A stretch of DNA of 5,407 bases. Origin: Corynebacterium sp. (GTDB taxonomy: Bacteria; Actinomycetota; Actinomycetes; Mycobacteriales; Mycobacteriaceae). Location: NCBI RefSeq assembly GCF_030152825.1, contig NZ_JASLIP010000033.1, positions 1-5,407 on the forward strand, in the 5' to 3' direction. Each line of letters starts with the position of its first letter. The stretch's first letter is position 1. Below the pieces are notes generated by a model. The model saw nothing but the letters and a program-made list of their open reading frames with translations, had not been told where the DNA came from and did not search any database. Below are positions 1-5,053 of this stretch, one piece after another. The position numbers were made by a program, and so were the translations under genes.

Positions 1-3
1 CCT

Positions 4-696
4 CTAGGGCTGCTCTGCGTCCGGCTCCGGCACCCGGTCGTCGACCATCCCGATGGCCTGCATCAGCGCATAGCAGGTCGTCGGGCCCACGAAGGTGAAG
101 CCGCGGCGTTTGAGATCTGCGGCCATCGCCACCGACTCCTCTGACTCCGAGGGCATCTCTGCGATGTGCGCTGGGGGCTGGTGCTCGGCTGGGGCGTAGG
201 ACCAGATCAGCACCGGCAGACCCGCGGGCAGGCGGCGCACCGCCCCGCCCAGGATCTCCCGCGTCGGATGGTCCTCCGGTAGCCCCTGCAGCTCCGGGTC
301 CTCCCGGAGGGCCACCGTGGCCTCAGCATTGCGGTAGATCGCGCTGTGCTTCTGCGGGTTGCGGATCAGCGCGGGGTCTGCGAGGGCCGCCTCGCGCTGC
401 TCGGCGCTCATCTGCGTGATGCGGATGGCGTCGAAAAGGAAGAAGTGATCCCTAAAAGCGCGACGCTTGCGCAGGATCGTCGCCCACGACAGCCCCGACT
501 GGAAGCCCTCGAGGCAGATACGTTCGAGCAGGCCGGATTCCGTGATGATGGGCCGGCCCCATTCCTCGTCGAAGTACTCCCGCTCCAGCTCGGAGCGCGT
601 GGCCCAGGGCGGGCGAACCACGCCATCGGCGCCGATGATGTTGCCGCGTGCGGTAGTGACAGGCTGGCGGTGGTTGTCAGATGTGTGCTTATCCAT
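4..696 (-). CDS. tag: DNA-3-methyladenine glycosylase I (Tag family), zinc ligands replaced
   Basis: This 230-aa protein belongs to the Tag family of helix-hairpin-helix-fold glycosylases, which excise 3-methyladenine from alkylated DNA to start base-excision repair in the cytoplasm. Family signatures are clear: EEWGRP (44-49), CLEGFQSGLSW (61-71), ILRKR, then KRRGFTFVGPTTCYALMQA and a GMVDD segment near the C-terminus. Aligned without gaps to E. coli Tag, the pocket residues Tyr16, Trp21, Glu38 and Trp46 correspond to Y41, W46, E63 and W71. The E. coli zinc ligands Cys4, His17, His175 and Cys179 become P29, F42, R221 and P225, so the usual zinc site is absent. The N-terminus is about 25 residues longer than in E. 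coli Tag. The ATG at 696 is supported by GAGGGGG four bases upstream. The neighbour at 1103 is divergent, so transcription is probably separate. Family assignment is secure; activity without zinc is inferred from the retained pocket. Confidence 0.95.
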   Translation of the reverse strand: MDKHTSDNHRQPVTTARGNIIGADGVVRPPWATRSELEREYFDEEWGRPIITESGLLERICLEGFQSGLSWATILRKRRAFRDHFFLFDAIRITQMSAEQREAALADPALIRNPQKHSAIYRNAEATVALREDPELQGLPEDHPTREILGGAVRRLPAGLPVLIWSYAPAEHQPPAHIAEMPSESEESVAMAADLKRRGFTFVGPTTCYALMQAIGMVDDRVPEPDAEQP

Positions 697-846
697 AATT
701 CCCCCTCGAGTTTAGGCTGTGCGAAGTATCGGCTCGCCGCTCGTGACCTGCGCCCCGTGCGGCTCGCCGTGCACTTCGCTGTGCACATTAGCGGGCGCAG
801 CAGACATCGCCCCACGCTTAAGGCAGAATTCAGCCCCGCCGCCGAG

Positions 847-868
847 TCAAATCATTCTCAAACCTCCT
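847..868 (-). other. Shine-Dalgarno with a two-codon ORF upstream of tag
   Basis: Read on the minus strand, a perfect AGGAGG (868-863) is followed after seven bases by ATG ATT TGA (855-847), a start codon, one Ile codon and a stop. This is the strongest ribosome-binding sequence in the region and it drives no visible gene. It lies about 150 bases upstream of the tag start on the same strand. It may be a minimal leader ORF that stalls or initiates ribosomes, the remnant of a lost gene, or chance. Confidence 0.35.
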
Positions 869-922
869 GGTCAGCGGGTTTTCCCTTTCGCAGATTTCGA
901 AAAACTACCCCCGCTTCGCTGC

Positions 923-952
923 TTGCGAAAATGGTATTCATATAGCTAAAAT
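923..952 (+). promoter_or_regulatory. Candidate housekeeping-sigma promoter for the 1103 gene
   Basis: TTGCGA (923-928) and TAAAAT (947-952) are separated by 18 bp and resemble the -35 and -10 boxes of the main sigma factor. The surroundings are AT-rich compared with flanking coding DNA. A direct repeat AGCTAA (944-949 and 954-959), exactly 10 bp apart, overlaps the -10 box and the likely start site, which would suit a regulator binding one face of the helix. TTCGC/GCGAA (915-919, 925-929) forms a small inverted repeat over the -35. Transcription would begin near 959, giving a leader of roughly 145 nt. Confidence 0.4.
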
Positions 953-986
953 CAGCTAATTATCCCGGGTGCCTCTTCTCGCATCG

Positions 987-1004
987 GGCTGCCATACGGT
1001 AGCC
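987..1004 (+). other. Leader hairpin 1 upstream of the 1103 gene
   Basis: GGCTGCC (987-993) and GGTAGCC (998-1004) pair over seven positions including one G-U, closing an ATAC tetraloop. If the candidate promoter at 923-952 is used, this hairpin lies early in the 5' leader. No known RNA family was recognised. Confidence 0.35.
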
Positions 1005-1039
1005 AGTACAGCAGACAGCAGACATCCCCTTACACCTCA

Positions 1040-1066
1040 TCGATCCGCACGTGATCGAGCAGTTTT
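1040..1066 (+). other. Leader hairpin 2 with short T run (attenuator-like)
   Basis: TCGATC (1040-1045) and GATCGA (1053-1058) form a perfect six-bp stem with a seven-base loop, followed by AGCAG and TTTT at 1063-1066. The T run is short and not immediately adjacent, so this is at best a weak intrinsic terminator or attenuator. It sits about 17 bases before the Shine-Dalgarno of the next gene. Confidence 0.25.
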
Positions 1067-1102
1067 CAGGCGAGCAAAGAGCAAAGGAGGGCATCAACAC
1101 CG

Positions 1103-1459
1103 ATGAGCACACCATCGATGAACCGCCCTCGCCCAACGAATGATCACCCCGAGGACGACGAACCGCGCGATACCGGCACCTTCAAGGCCACCCTCCCCGC
1201 GCTCGGCGGCTTCCTCACCTCCGATGGCCAACCCATCAATACGGCACCGCAGGACAAGCCCACGCCACGCGTAACCCTCCCATTCTATTGCGAAGGCGAG
1301 GAGCCCGGCTCTCGCCTGGGGTTCACTGTGACGTCGACCCTCCTGGTGGTCAGCATCGTCACCCTGCTTCTGGTCGCTCTGTTGCTCGACGTCCTCTGCG
1401 ACGACGTCATCGGCGAGGCCGACGACCTGCTCAGCATGCTACGTACCTCCGTCCGCTAG
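1103..1459 (+). CDS. Hypothetical single-pass membrane protein
   Basis: I do not recognise a family for this 118-aa protein. The first 70 residues are hydrophilic and rich in Pro, Asp, Glu and Thr, with an acidic patch around 17-23, and look disordered. One strong membrane segment spans about residues 74-95 (start FTVTSTLL, end LLLD). A short acidic tail follows (DD at 100-101, E105, D107, D108). There is no clear signal peptide, so it may be a membrane-anchored protein with a long N-terminal and a short C-terminal domain on opposite sides. AAAGGAGGG (1083-1091) is a strong Shine-Dalgarno, but its core lies about 12 bases from the ATG, longer than usual, and no closer in-frame start exists. 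An upstream frame ends at 1106, overlapping this start as ATGA, which could allow coupling. The coding call rests on the ribosome site, the clean membrane segment and intact length. Confidence 0.75.
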   Translation: MSTPSMNRPRPTNDHPEDDEPRDTGTFKATLPALGGFLTSDGQPINTAPQDKPTPRVTLPFYCEGEEPGSRLGFTVTSTLLVVSIVTLLLVALLLDVLCDDVIGEADDLLSMLRTSVR

Positions 1460-1478
1460 GCCCCCACCTCAAGTCCAC

Positions 1479-1498
1479 GGCAATGGCACTCCATTGCT
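1479..1498 (+). terminator. Hairpin after the 1103 gene, possible terminator
   Basis: GCAATGG (1480-1486) and CCATTGC (1491-1497) form a perfect seven-bp stem with a CACT loop, extended by one G-U pair. It begins 20 bases after the TAG stop. The following bases are TCTGCCC rather than a T run, so it could terminate weakly, stabilise the 3' end, or have no such role. Confidence 0.35.
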
Positions 1499-1521
1499 CT
1501 GCCCGGTGACTCCTCTACCCC

Positions 1522-1544
1522 GGCGCCCGACACAACTGGGCGCC
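1522..1544. other. Perfect GC-rich inverted repeat before hrpB
   Basis: GGCGCCC (1522-1528) and GGGCGCC (1538-1544) form a perfect seven-bp inverted repeat around nine bases (GACACAACT). It lies 25 bases upstream of the hrpB ATG. It may be part of the terminator of the gene before, or an operator near the hrpB promoter. There is no T tract on either strand, so intrinsic termination is not well supported. Confidence 0.35.
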
Positions 1545-1553
1545 ACCGTGGGC

Positions 1554-1559
1554 TAATTT
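1554..1559 (+). promoter_or_regulatory. Candidate -10 box for hrpB, near-leaderless start
   Basis: TAATTT fits the loose actinobacterial TAnnnT -10 pattern and lies ten bases before ATG 1570. Transcription starting six to seven bases downstream would leave a leader of only a few bases, in line with the absence of a good Shine-Dalgarno. I see no convincing -35 box, which is common in actinobacterial promoters. Confidence 0.25.
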
Positions 1560-1569
1560 GATAGGTAGC

Positions 1570-4113
1570 ATGTCTACCAACCCCACCCCTAACCTGCCCT
1601 TTTCCGCTGGCCGCACGGCCCTCCTCAGCGCGCTCGCGGAGTTCGGAGCGGCCGTGGTGCACGCCCCGCCGGGCACCGGTAAGACCACCCTGGCCCCACA
1701 GTTCCTCTCCGATGCCGAGCTGATTGCGCCCGACCAGCGCGTGATCGTGACCCAGCCCCGGCGCGTGGCCGCCCGCTCTGCCGCCGCCCGCCTTGCCGAG
1801 CTGCGTGGCACCGAGCTGGGCGACGAGGTGGGCTATACCGTCCGCGGGGACTCCCGCGTATCCAGGCAGACCCGCATCGAGATGGTGACCCCGGGCGTTC
1901 TGCTTCGGCGCATGCTGCGGGACCCCGACCTGCCTGGGGTGGGGGCGATCGTCGTGGATGAGGTGCACGAGCGCCATATCGAGTCCGACCTGGTCTTCGC
2001 CATCGCCGCTCAGCTGCGAGAACTGCGCGATGACCTGCTGGTCGTGGCGATGTCCGCGACGGTGGACGCCCAGCATTTCGCCAATCTGCTCGGGGTACCG
2101 GAGGCTGTGGTGCACGTTCCCGCCCCGATCTACCCGTTGGATATCCACTACGCCGCTGCGGCGGATTCCATCACCCACCGGCGCAGCGATAGCCGCCCCG
2201 GCCAGTCCGGATCCATCGAGGCCTTCATCGCCGCCGGGGTTCAACGCGCGCTCGCGGAGACCACCGAGGGCGACATCCTGGCCTTCGTCCCGAGCATCCG
2301 AGGTACGGAGCTGCTCGCGCAGCAATTCGACTTCCCCGAGCTCACTACCTTCGCCCTGCACGGCCAGCTCAGCCCGAAGCAGCAGTCCGAGATCGTGAAT
2401 CCGCGCGGAGCGACCAGCGCCAACCCCTCCCGCCGGGTCATCTTCGCCACGGACGTCGCCGAATCCTCGATCACGGTGCCGGGCGTGCGCGTCGTCGTGG
2501 ACACCTGCCTGTCCCGCGTTTCCCGGCGCGATTCCTCCCGCGGCATGTCCGTCCTGGTCACGGAGTCCGCCGCCCAGGCAAGCTGCGTGCAGCGGGCGGG
2601 TCGTGCGGGCCGTGAGGGACCGGGCACCGTATTCCGCCTGATCAGCGCGGATGAGTGGGCCCGGCTGCCGGAGTTCGCCGCCCCCGCGATCCAGACCAGC
2701 GACCTCACCGGCGCGCTGCTGGACGTCGCCGCCTGGGGCGCGCCGATGGGCGAGGGGCTGGCGCTGCCGGACCCCTTCCCCCAGAACAACGCCGCTGCCG
2801 CCTTCGCCACGCTCCGCCAGCTGGGGGCGCTCGACGCCGACGGGACCATCACCGAGCTCGGGGAACTGCTGGTCACGCTCCCCCTCGATCCGCGCCACGC
2901 CCGTGGCGGTCTGCTCGCCAGCCGGCGCGTCCCGGTGGAGCTCGTGGCCCGTGTTCTGCAGTTTCTGGACGTCGCCAGCTCCCAGCGTGCCCCGGCCGGC
3001 GCGATCCGGGATATTTCGCCGAAGGACCCGGCGGTGCGCAGGCTCGTCCGCCTGCTGCAGCCACACGCCCCGCGGGAGCCCCGCGGCCCGCTGACCGGGG
3101 AGGACGCCATCGCCTACACGATCGCGTGCGCGCGGCCGGACCTGCTCGCCCGGCGCGTCGAGCCTGGGTCGGAGCGGGTGCTGACCGTGGGTGGCACCGG
3201 GGCGGTGATCCCGAAGAGCATGCCCGGGGTGGATGCGCCACACAATGAGCAGTGGTTCGCGGTGGCGGATATCGGACGCAGCGAGTCGGCGTCCGCGCGG
3301 AGGTCCGGGACGGGTTCGATCTTGCGCTCTGCCATGCCGATCTCCGAGGAGCTGGCCCTGGCCGCAGCCGGTGGCGTCGTCAAGGACAGGACCGCGAGCT
3401 ACAGCCTGGAGAAGAAGCGGGTGCAGGCGCGGGAACGGACGGTCGTGGGGGCGATCGAGTTGAGCAGCGCCCCAGCCAAGCCCAGCGCGGCGGAAGCGGA
3501 AGAGGCGGTGTCCGCCGCGATCACGCAGGCCAGCCCGGAGCAGCTGGAGGAGATGCTGCAGCTCAGCGGGAATGCCCGTGAGCTGGTGAAACGCATGCAG
3601 TACCTGCACGACGCCGCTGCCGCCGGATTCGAGGGCGGATCGGGCTACCCGGATCTGCGGGCGGGGCTGCCGGCGGAGCTACTGAGCTTCGTGGCGGCGG
3701 ATATCGCTGCCGGTCGGCGGCCGGATGTGGCGAGCCTGCTGCGCGGGCTGATCCCATGGGATCTTCCGATCGACGAGCTCGCGCCAGAGTCCCTGGAGCT
3801 GCCGAGTGGGCGGACGCGGCGGCTGACCTACCCGGAGGTGCTGATCGGAAGCGCCGCAGACGGTGCGGTAAGTGATGATGCGGGCGAGCCCGTGGTGTTG
3901 GCGACGAAGCTGCAGGACGTCTTCGGCCTCACGGAGTCCCCGCGCATCGCGGGACGGCGGGTGCAGTTCCACCTGCTCTCCCCGGCGCAGCGACCGGTGG
4001 CGGTGACCGATGACCTGGCGAGCTTCTGGGCCGGGCCCTACCAGGGGGTGCGCAAGGATATGCGGGGCCGCTACCCGAAGCACGCCTGGCCAGAGGACCC
4101 CACGGCAGGTTAA
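1570..4113 (+). CDS. hrpB: ATP-dependent helicase HrpB (DExH family)
   Basis: This 847-aa protein is a complete HrpB-type superfamily 2 DExH helicase, predicted to use ATP to remodel RNA or RNA-protein complexes in the cytoplasm; the physiological role of HrpB is poorly defined. In order it shows Walker A GTGKT (35-39), motif Ia TQPRRVAARS (61-70), motif II DEVH (130-133), motif III SAT (162-164), motif V ATDVAESSITVPGV (293-306) and motif VI QRAGRAGR (341-348). A helicase-associated region follows. The HrpB-specific C-terminus has GYPDLRAGLP, LATKLQDVFGLTESPRIAG and finally RGRYPKHAWPEDP (832-844), diagnostic of the family. Length is close to E. coli HrpB (just over 800 aa). I chose ATG 1570; a TTG at 1558 in frame would add four residues. 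Neither start has a good Shine-Dalgarno, and TAATTT at 1554-1559 looks like a -10 box, so the mRNA may be nearly leaderless. The gene converges on 4171-4461. Confidence 0.96.
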   Translation: MSTNPTPNLPFSAGRTALLSALAEFGAAVVHAPPGTGKTTLAPQFLSDAELIAPDQRVIVTQPRRVAARSAAARLAELRGTELGDEVGYTVRGDSRVSRQTRIEMVTPGVLLRRMLRDPDLPGVGAIVVDEVHERHIESDLVFAIAAQLRELRDDLLVVAMSATVDAQHFANLLGVPEAVVHVPAPIYPLDIHYAAAADSITHRRSDSRPGQSGSIEAFIAAGVQRALAETTEGDILAFVPSIRGTELLAQQFDFPELTTFALHGQLSPKQQSEIVNPRGATSANPSRRVIFATDVAESSITVPGVRVVVDTCLSRVSRRDSSRGMSVLVTESAAQASCVQRAGRAGREGPGTVFRLISADEWARLPEFAAPAIQTSDLTGALLDVAAWGAPMGEGLALPDPFPQNNAAAAFATLRQLGALDADGTITELGELLVTLPLDPRHARGGLLASRRVPVELVARVLQFLDVASSQRAPAGAIRDISPKDPAVRRLVRLLQPHAPREPRGPLTGEDAIAYTIACARPDLLARRVEPGSERVLTVGGTGAVIPKSMPGVDAPHNEQWFAVADIGRSESASARRSGTGSILRSAMPISEELALAAAGGVVKDRTASYSLEKKRVQARERTVVGAIELSSAPAKPSAAEAEEAVSAAITQASPEQLEEMLQLSGNARELVKRMQYLHDAAAAGFEGGSGYPDLRAGLPAELLSFVAADIAAGRRPDVASLLRGLIPWDLPIDELAPESLELPSGRTRRLTYPEVLIGSAADGAVSDDAGEPVVLATKLQDVFGLTESPRIAGRRVQFHLLSPAQRPVAVTDDLASFWAGPYQGVRKDMRGRYPKHAWPEDPTAG

Positions 4114-4116
4114 GGC

Positions 4117-4143
4117 AAAGAAAAAGGAGCCCCGAAGGGCTCC
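4117..4143 (-). terminator. Intrinsic terminator of the GlsB-like gene
   Basis: Read on the minus strand, GGAGCCC TTCG GGGCTCC (4143-4126) is a perfect seven-bp stem with the very stable UUCG tetraloop, followed at once by TTTTTCTTT (4125-4117). It begins 27 bases after the stop of the minus-strand gene ending at 4171, and is a textbook rho-independent terminator for it. It also lies 12 bases after the hrpB stop. On the plus strand the same stem has a CGAA loop but no T tail, so it would at most protect or weakly terminate the hrpB mRNA. Confidence 0.9.
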
Positions 4144-4170
4144 CTGGGTTGGGGTTGTGCCGGAGGCGGT

Positions 4171-4461
4171 TTAGCGCTTCGGCAGAACCATCTTGAGGAT
4201 CCACAGGAGGATCACTGCGCCGAGCAGGCAGGTCAGGAAGCTCCAGATCATGCCGCCGGAGTCAGCGTTGAACAAGGTCAGGACCCAGCCACCGATGAAG
4301 CCACCGATGATACCGACGACGATGTTGGCGATAACGCCCATCTGCGCGTCGGTGCCCATGATCTTCGAGCCGATCCAACCTGCCAGACCGCCGATGATGA
4401 TCCAGCCGATGAATCCGAGGGCCGGGGTTGCTTGTGCTGCGAGAATCAATGTATCCATCAT
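4171..4461 (-). CDS. GlsB/YeaQ/YmgE family stress-response membrane protein
   Basis: This 96-aa integral membrane protein belongs to the GlsB/YeaQ/YmgE family (also called transglycosylase-associated protein). Members sit in the cytoplasmic membrane and are often stress-induced, but their biochemical role is unknown. The signature runs from GWIIIGGLAGWIGSKIMG (19-36) through NIVVGIIGGFIGGWVL (46-61) to a final GAVILLWILK (81-90). Three membrane segments are visible at about 14-31, 42-64 and 70-92, with a basic PKR end. Length is typical for the family. There are two adjacent ATGs (4461, 4458); either could serve, and the upstream Shine-Dalgarno is weak (GCAGGTG about 13 bases away). It follows the DUF488 gene after 57 bp of AT-rich DNA with its own promoter candidate, and ends before a strong terminator, so it is probably largely monocistronic. 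Confidence 0.93.
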   Translation of the reverse strand: MMDTLILAAQATPALGFIGWIIIGGLAGWIGSKIMGTDAQMGVIANIVVGIIGGFIGGWVLTLFNADSGGMIWSFLTCLLGAVILLWILKMVLPKR

Positions 4462-4482
4462 CCCATTTTGCCAGCACCTGCA

Positions 4483-4512
4483 ATTTTATGCCAGGTTTAT
4501 TTTTTTATACAA
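4483..4512 (-). promoter_or_regulatory. Candidate promoter of the GlsB-like gene
   Basis: On the minus strand TTGTAT (4512-4507) and TAAAAT (4488-4483) are 18 bp apart, in the AT-rich gap between the DUF488 stop and this gene's start. Transcription would begin around 4476, leaving a leader of roughly 15 nt. This would let the GlsB-like gene be expressed independently of the gene upstream. Confidence 0.45.
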
Positions 4513-4518
4513 AATATC

Positions 4519-4977
4519 TTAGCGATGGCGTCGATCCCGGAGCGTCGCGTTGAGCCACTCCAGGAGAACGGCCGCGTGATTGTGTTCGGTGTCCTTCGCG
4601 CCGTACAGCAGCAGCACACCATCCTTCGCGGTCTGCTCGCTCTGCGCATCCGAGCGGGGCGGCTTGGCGCCGGCCTCCTCGAGTTCTCGCAGCGCGCCCT
4701 CAAGGTCCCCGTCATCGAGAGCGTCATCGAGTTCCATGCGGTAGCGCTTGGCGAAGTCCACGAAGCTCAGCTCGCCCGAGTGGAACTCTTTGCGCAGTTC
4801 GGAGGAGGGAGTCAGCTCTTTAGGCCAGCCCGTTAGTGGCAGCTTCTCCTTGGATATCCCCCGCGGCCACAGCCGGTCGACCAGGAACCAAGCGTCCGCC
4901 TCCGCCTTGCCGCCGCTGCCCTGGTCGCTCCCCTTCGCGCCACTGTTCACGACGTCGTAGACCCTCGCCAGCTCCAT
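4519..4977 (-). CDS. DUF488 family protein (YeaO-like)
   Basis: This 152-aa cytoplasmic protein is a DUF488 member of the YeaO type, a widespread family without an established function. The family signatures are present: RVYD at 5-8, LVDRLWPRGISKEK (32-45), a WPKEL/TPSSELRKEFH segment (51-66), FAKRYRMELD (75-84) and LLYGAKDTEHNHA (123-135). Between the RVYD strand and the VDRLWPRG motif there is a Gly/Ser/Lys-rich stretch (about 11-27) that looks longer than the usual tight connection. Length is otherwise a little above the usual size. The ATG at 4977 has a good Shine-Dalgarno AAGGAG (4990-4985) seven bases upstream. The gene is divergent from the small membrane protein at 5054 and precedes the GlsB-like gene on the same strand; no hairpin terminator separates them, so read-through is possible. 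There is no sign of truncation. Confidence 0.92.
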   Translation of the reverse strand: MELARVYDVVNSGAKGSDQGSGGKAEADAWFLVDRLWPRGISKEKLPLTGWPKELTPSSELRKEFHSGELSFVDFAKRYRMELDDALDDGDLEGALRELEEAGAKPPRSDAQSEQTAKDGVLLLYGAKDTEHNHAAVLLEWLNATLRDRRHR

Positions 4978-5012
4978 CTGCTCGCTCCTTCATTCCGCTT
5001 GTTTCTTCTTCC

Positions 5013-5047
5013 GCCCTCAACGCTACGTCCGCGGGTAATCTGAGGGC
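5013..5047. promoter_or_regulatory. Inverted repeat between divergent genes, possible operator
   Basis: GCCCTCA (5013-5019) and TGAGGGC (5041-5047) form a perfect seven-bp inverted repeat separated by 21 bp, within the 76 bp between the two divergent starts. The right arm contains GAGGG, the likely Shine-Dalgarno of the plus-strand gene. It could be a regulator site or an RNA hairpin masking that ribosome site if transcription starts far enough upstream. TAATCT at 5036-5041 is a possible -10 box overlapping the right arm. Confidence 0.3.
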
Positions 5048-5053
5048 ATGTCT

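Larger units (their letters stand above)
697..1102. other. 406-bp divergent intergenic region
   Basis: No convincing protein gene of normal size lies here. The stretch from about 850 to 963 is AT-rich compared with the genes around it. On the plus strand I see a candidate promoter (923-952), two hairpins (987-1004, 1040-1058) and a 45-codon frame (GTG at 969) ending on the start of the next gene. On the minus strand I see a strong Shine-Dalgarno with a two-codon ORF (847-868). Small repeats include ggctcgccg at 731-739 and 761-769, an inverted pair GCGAAGT (721-727) / ACTTCGC (773-779), two GTGCAC palindromes (769-774, 781-786), and an 11-bp direct repeat CAGCAGACATC (798-808, 1016-1026). I do not recognise a known riboswitch or ncRNA family. 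Confidence 0.6.

Noticed and set aside
408..815. A 135-codon minus-strand frame overlapping the tag start in another frame.
   Set aside because: It overlaps the conserved tag N-terminal half, and its Arg/Ser-rich translation looks like a frame shadow.
895..902. TTTCGAAA palindrome as a possible LexA/SOS box near tag.
   Set aside because: The actinobacterial SOS box pairs TCGAAC and GTTCGA around four bases; only the short palindrome is present here.
346..945. A 199-codon plus-strand frame running from within tag into the intergenic region.
   Set aside because: Half of it is antisense to the well-supported tag gene, and the translation has no recognisable features or good ribosome site.
944..963. 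AGCTAA repeats as a possible DtxR/iron box.
   Set aside because: They are direct rather than inverted repeats and lack the TTAGG/CCTAA arms of the known corynebacterial iron box.
2241..3110. A 289-codon minus-strand frame inside hrpB.
   Set aside because: Ser/Arg/Ala-rich translation with no domain, entirely within hrpB; a by-product of GC-rich codon use.
1456..3609. A 717-codon open frame on the minus strand opposite hrpB.
   Set aside because: It lies opposite a secure hrpB with all helicase motifs, and its translation is low-complexity Gly/Arg/Asp/His-rich without domains. Long antisense frames are expected opposite GC-rich codons.
4432..4836. A 134-codon plus-strand frame opposite the DUF488 gene.
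   Set aside because: Antisense to a confidently identified family protein, with no ribosome site or domain.
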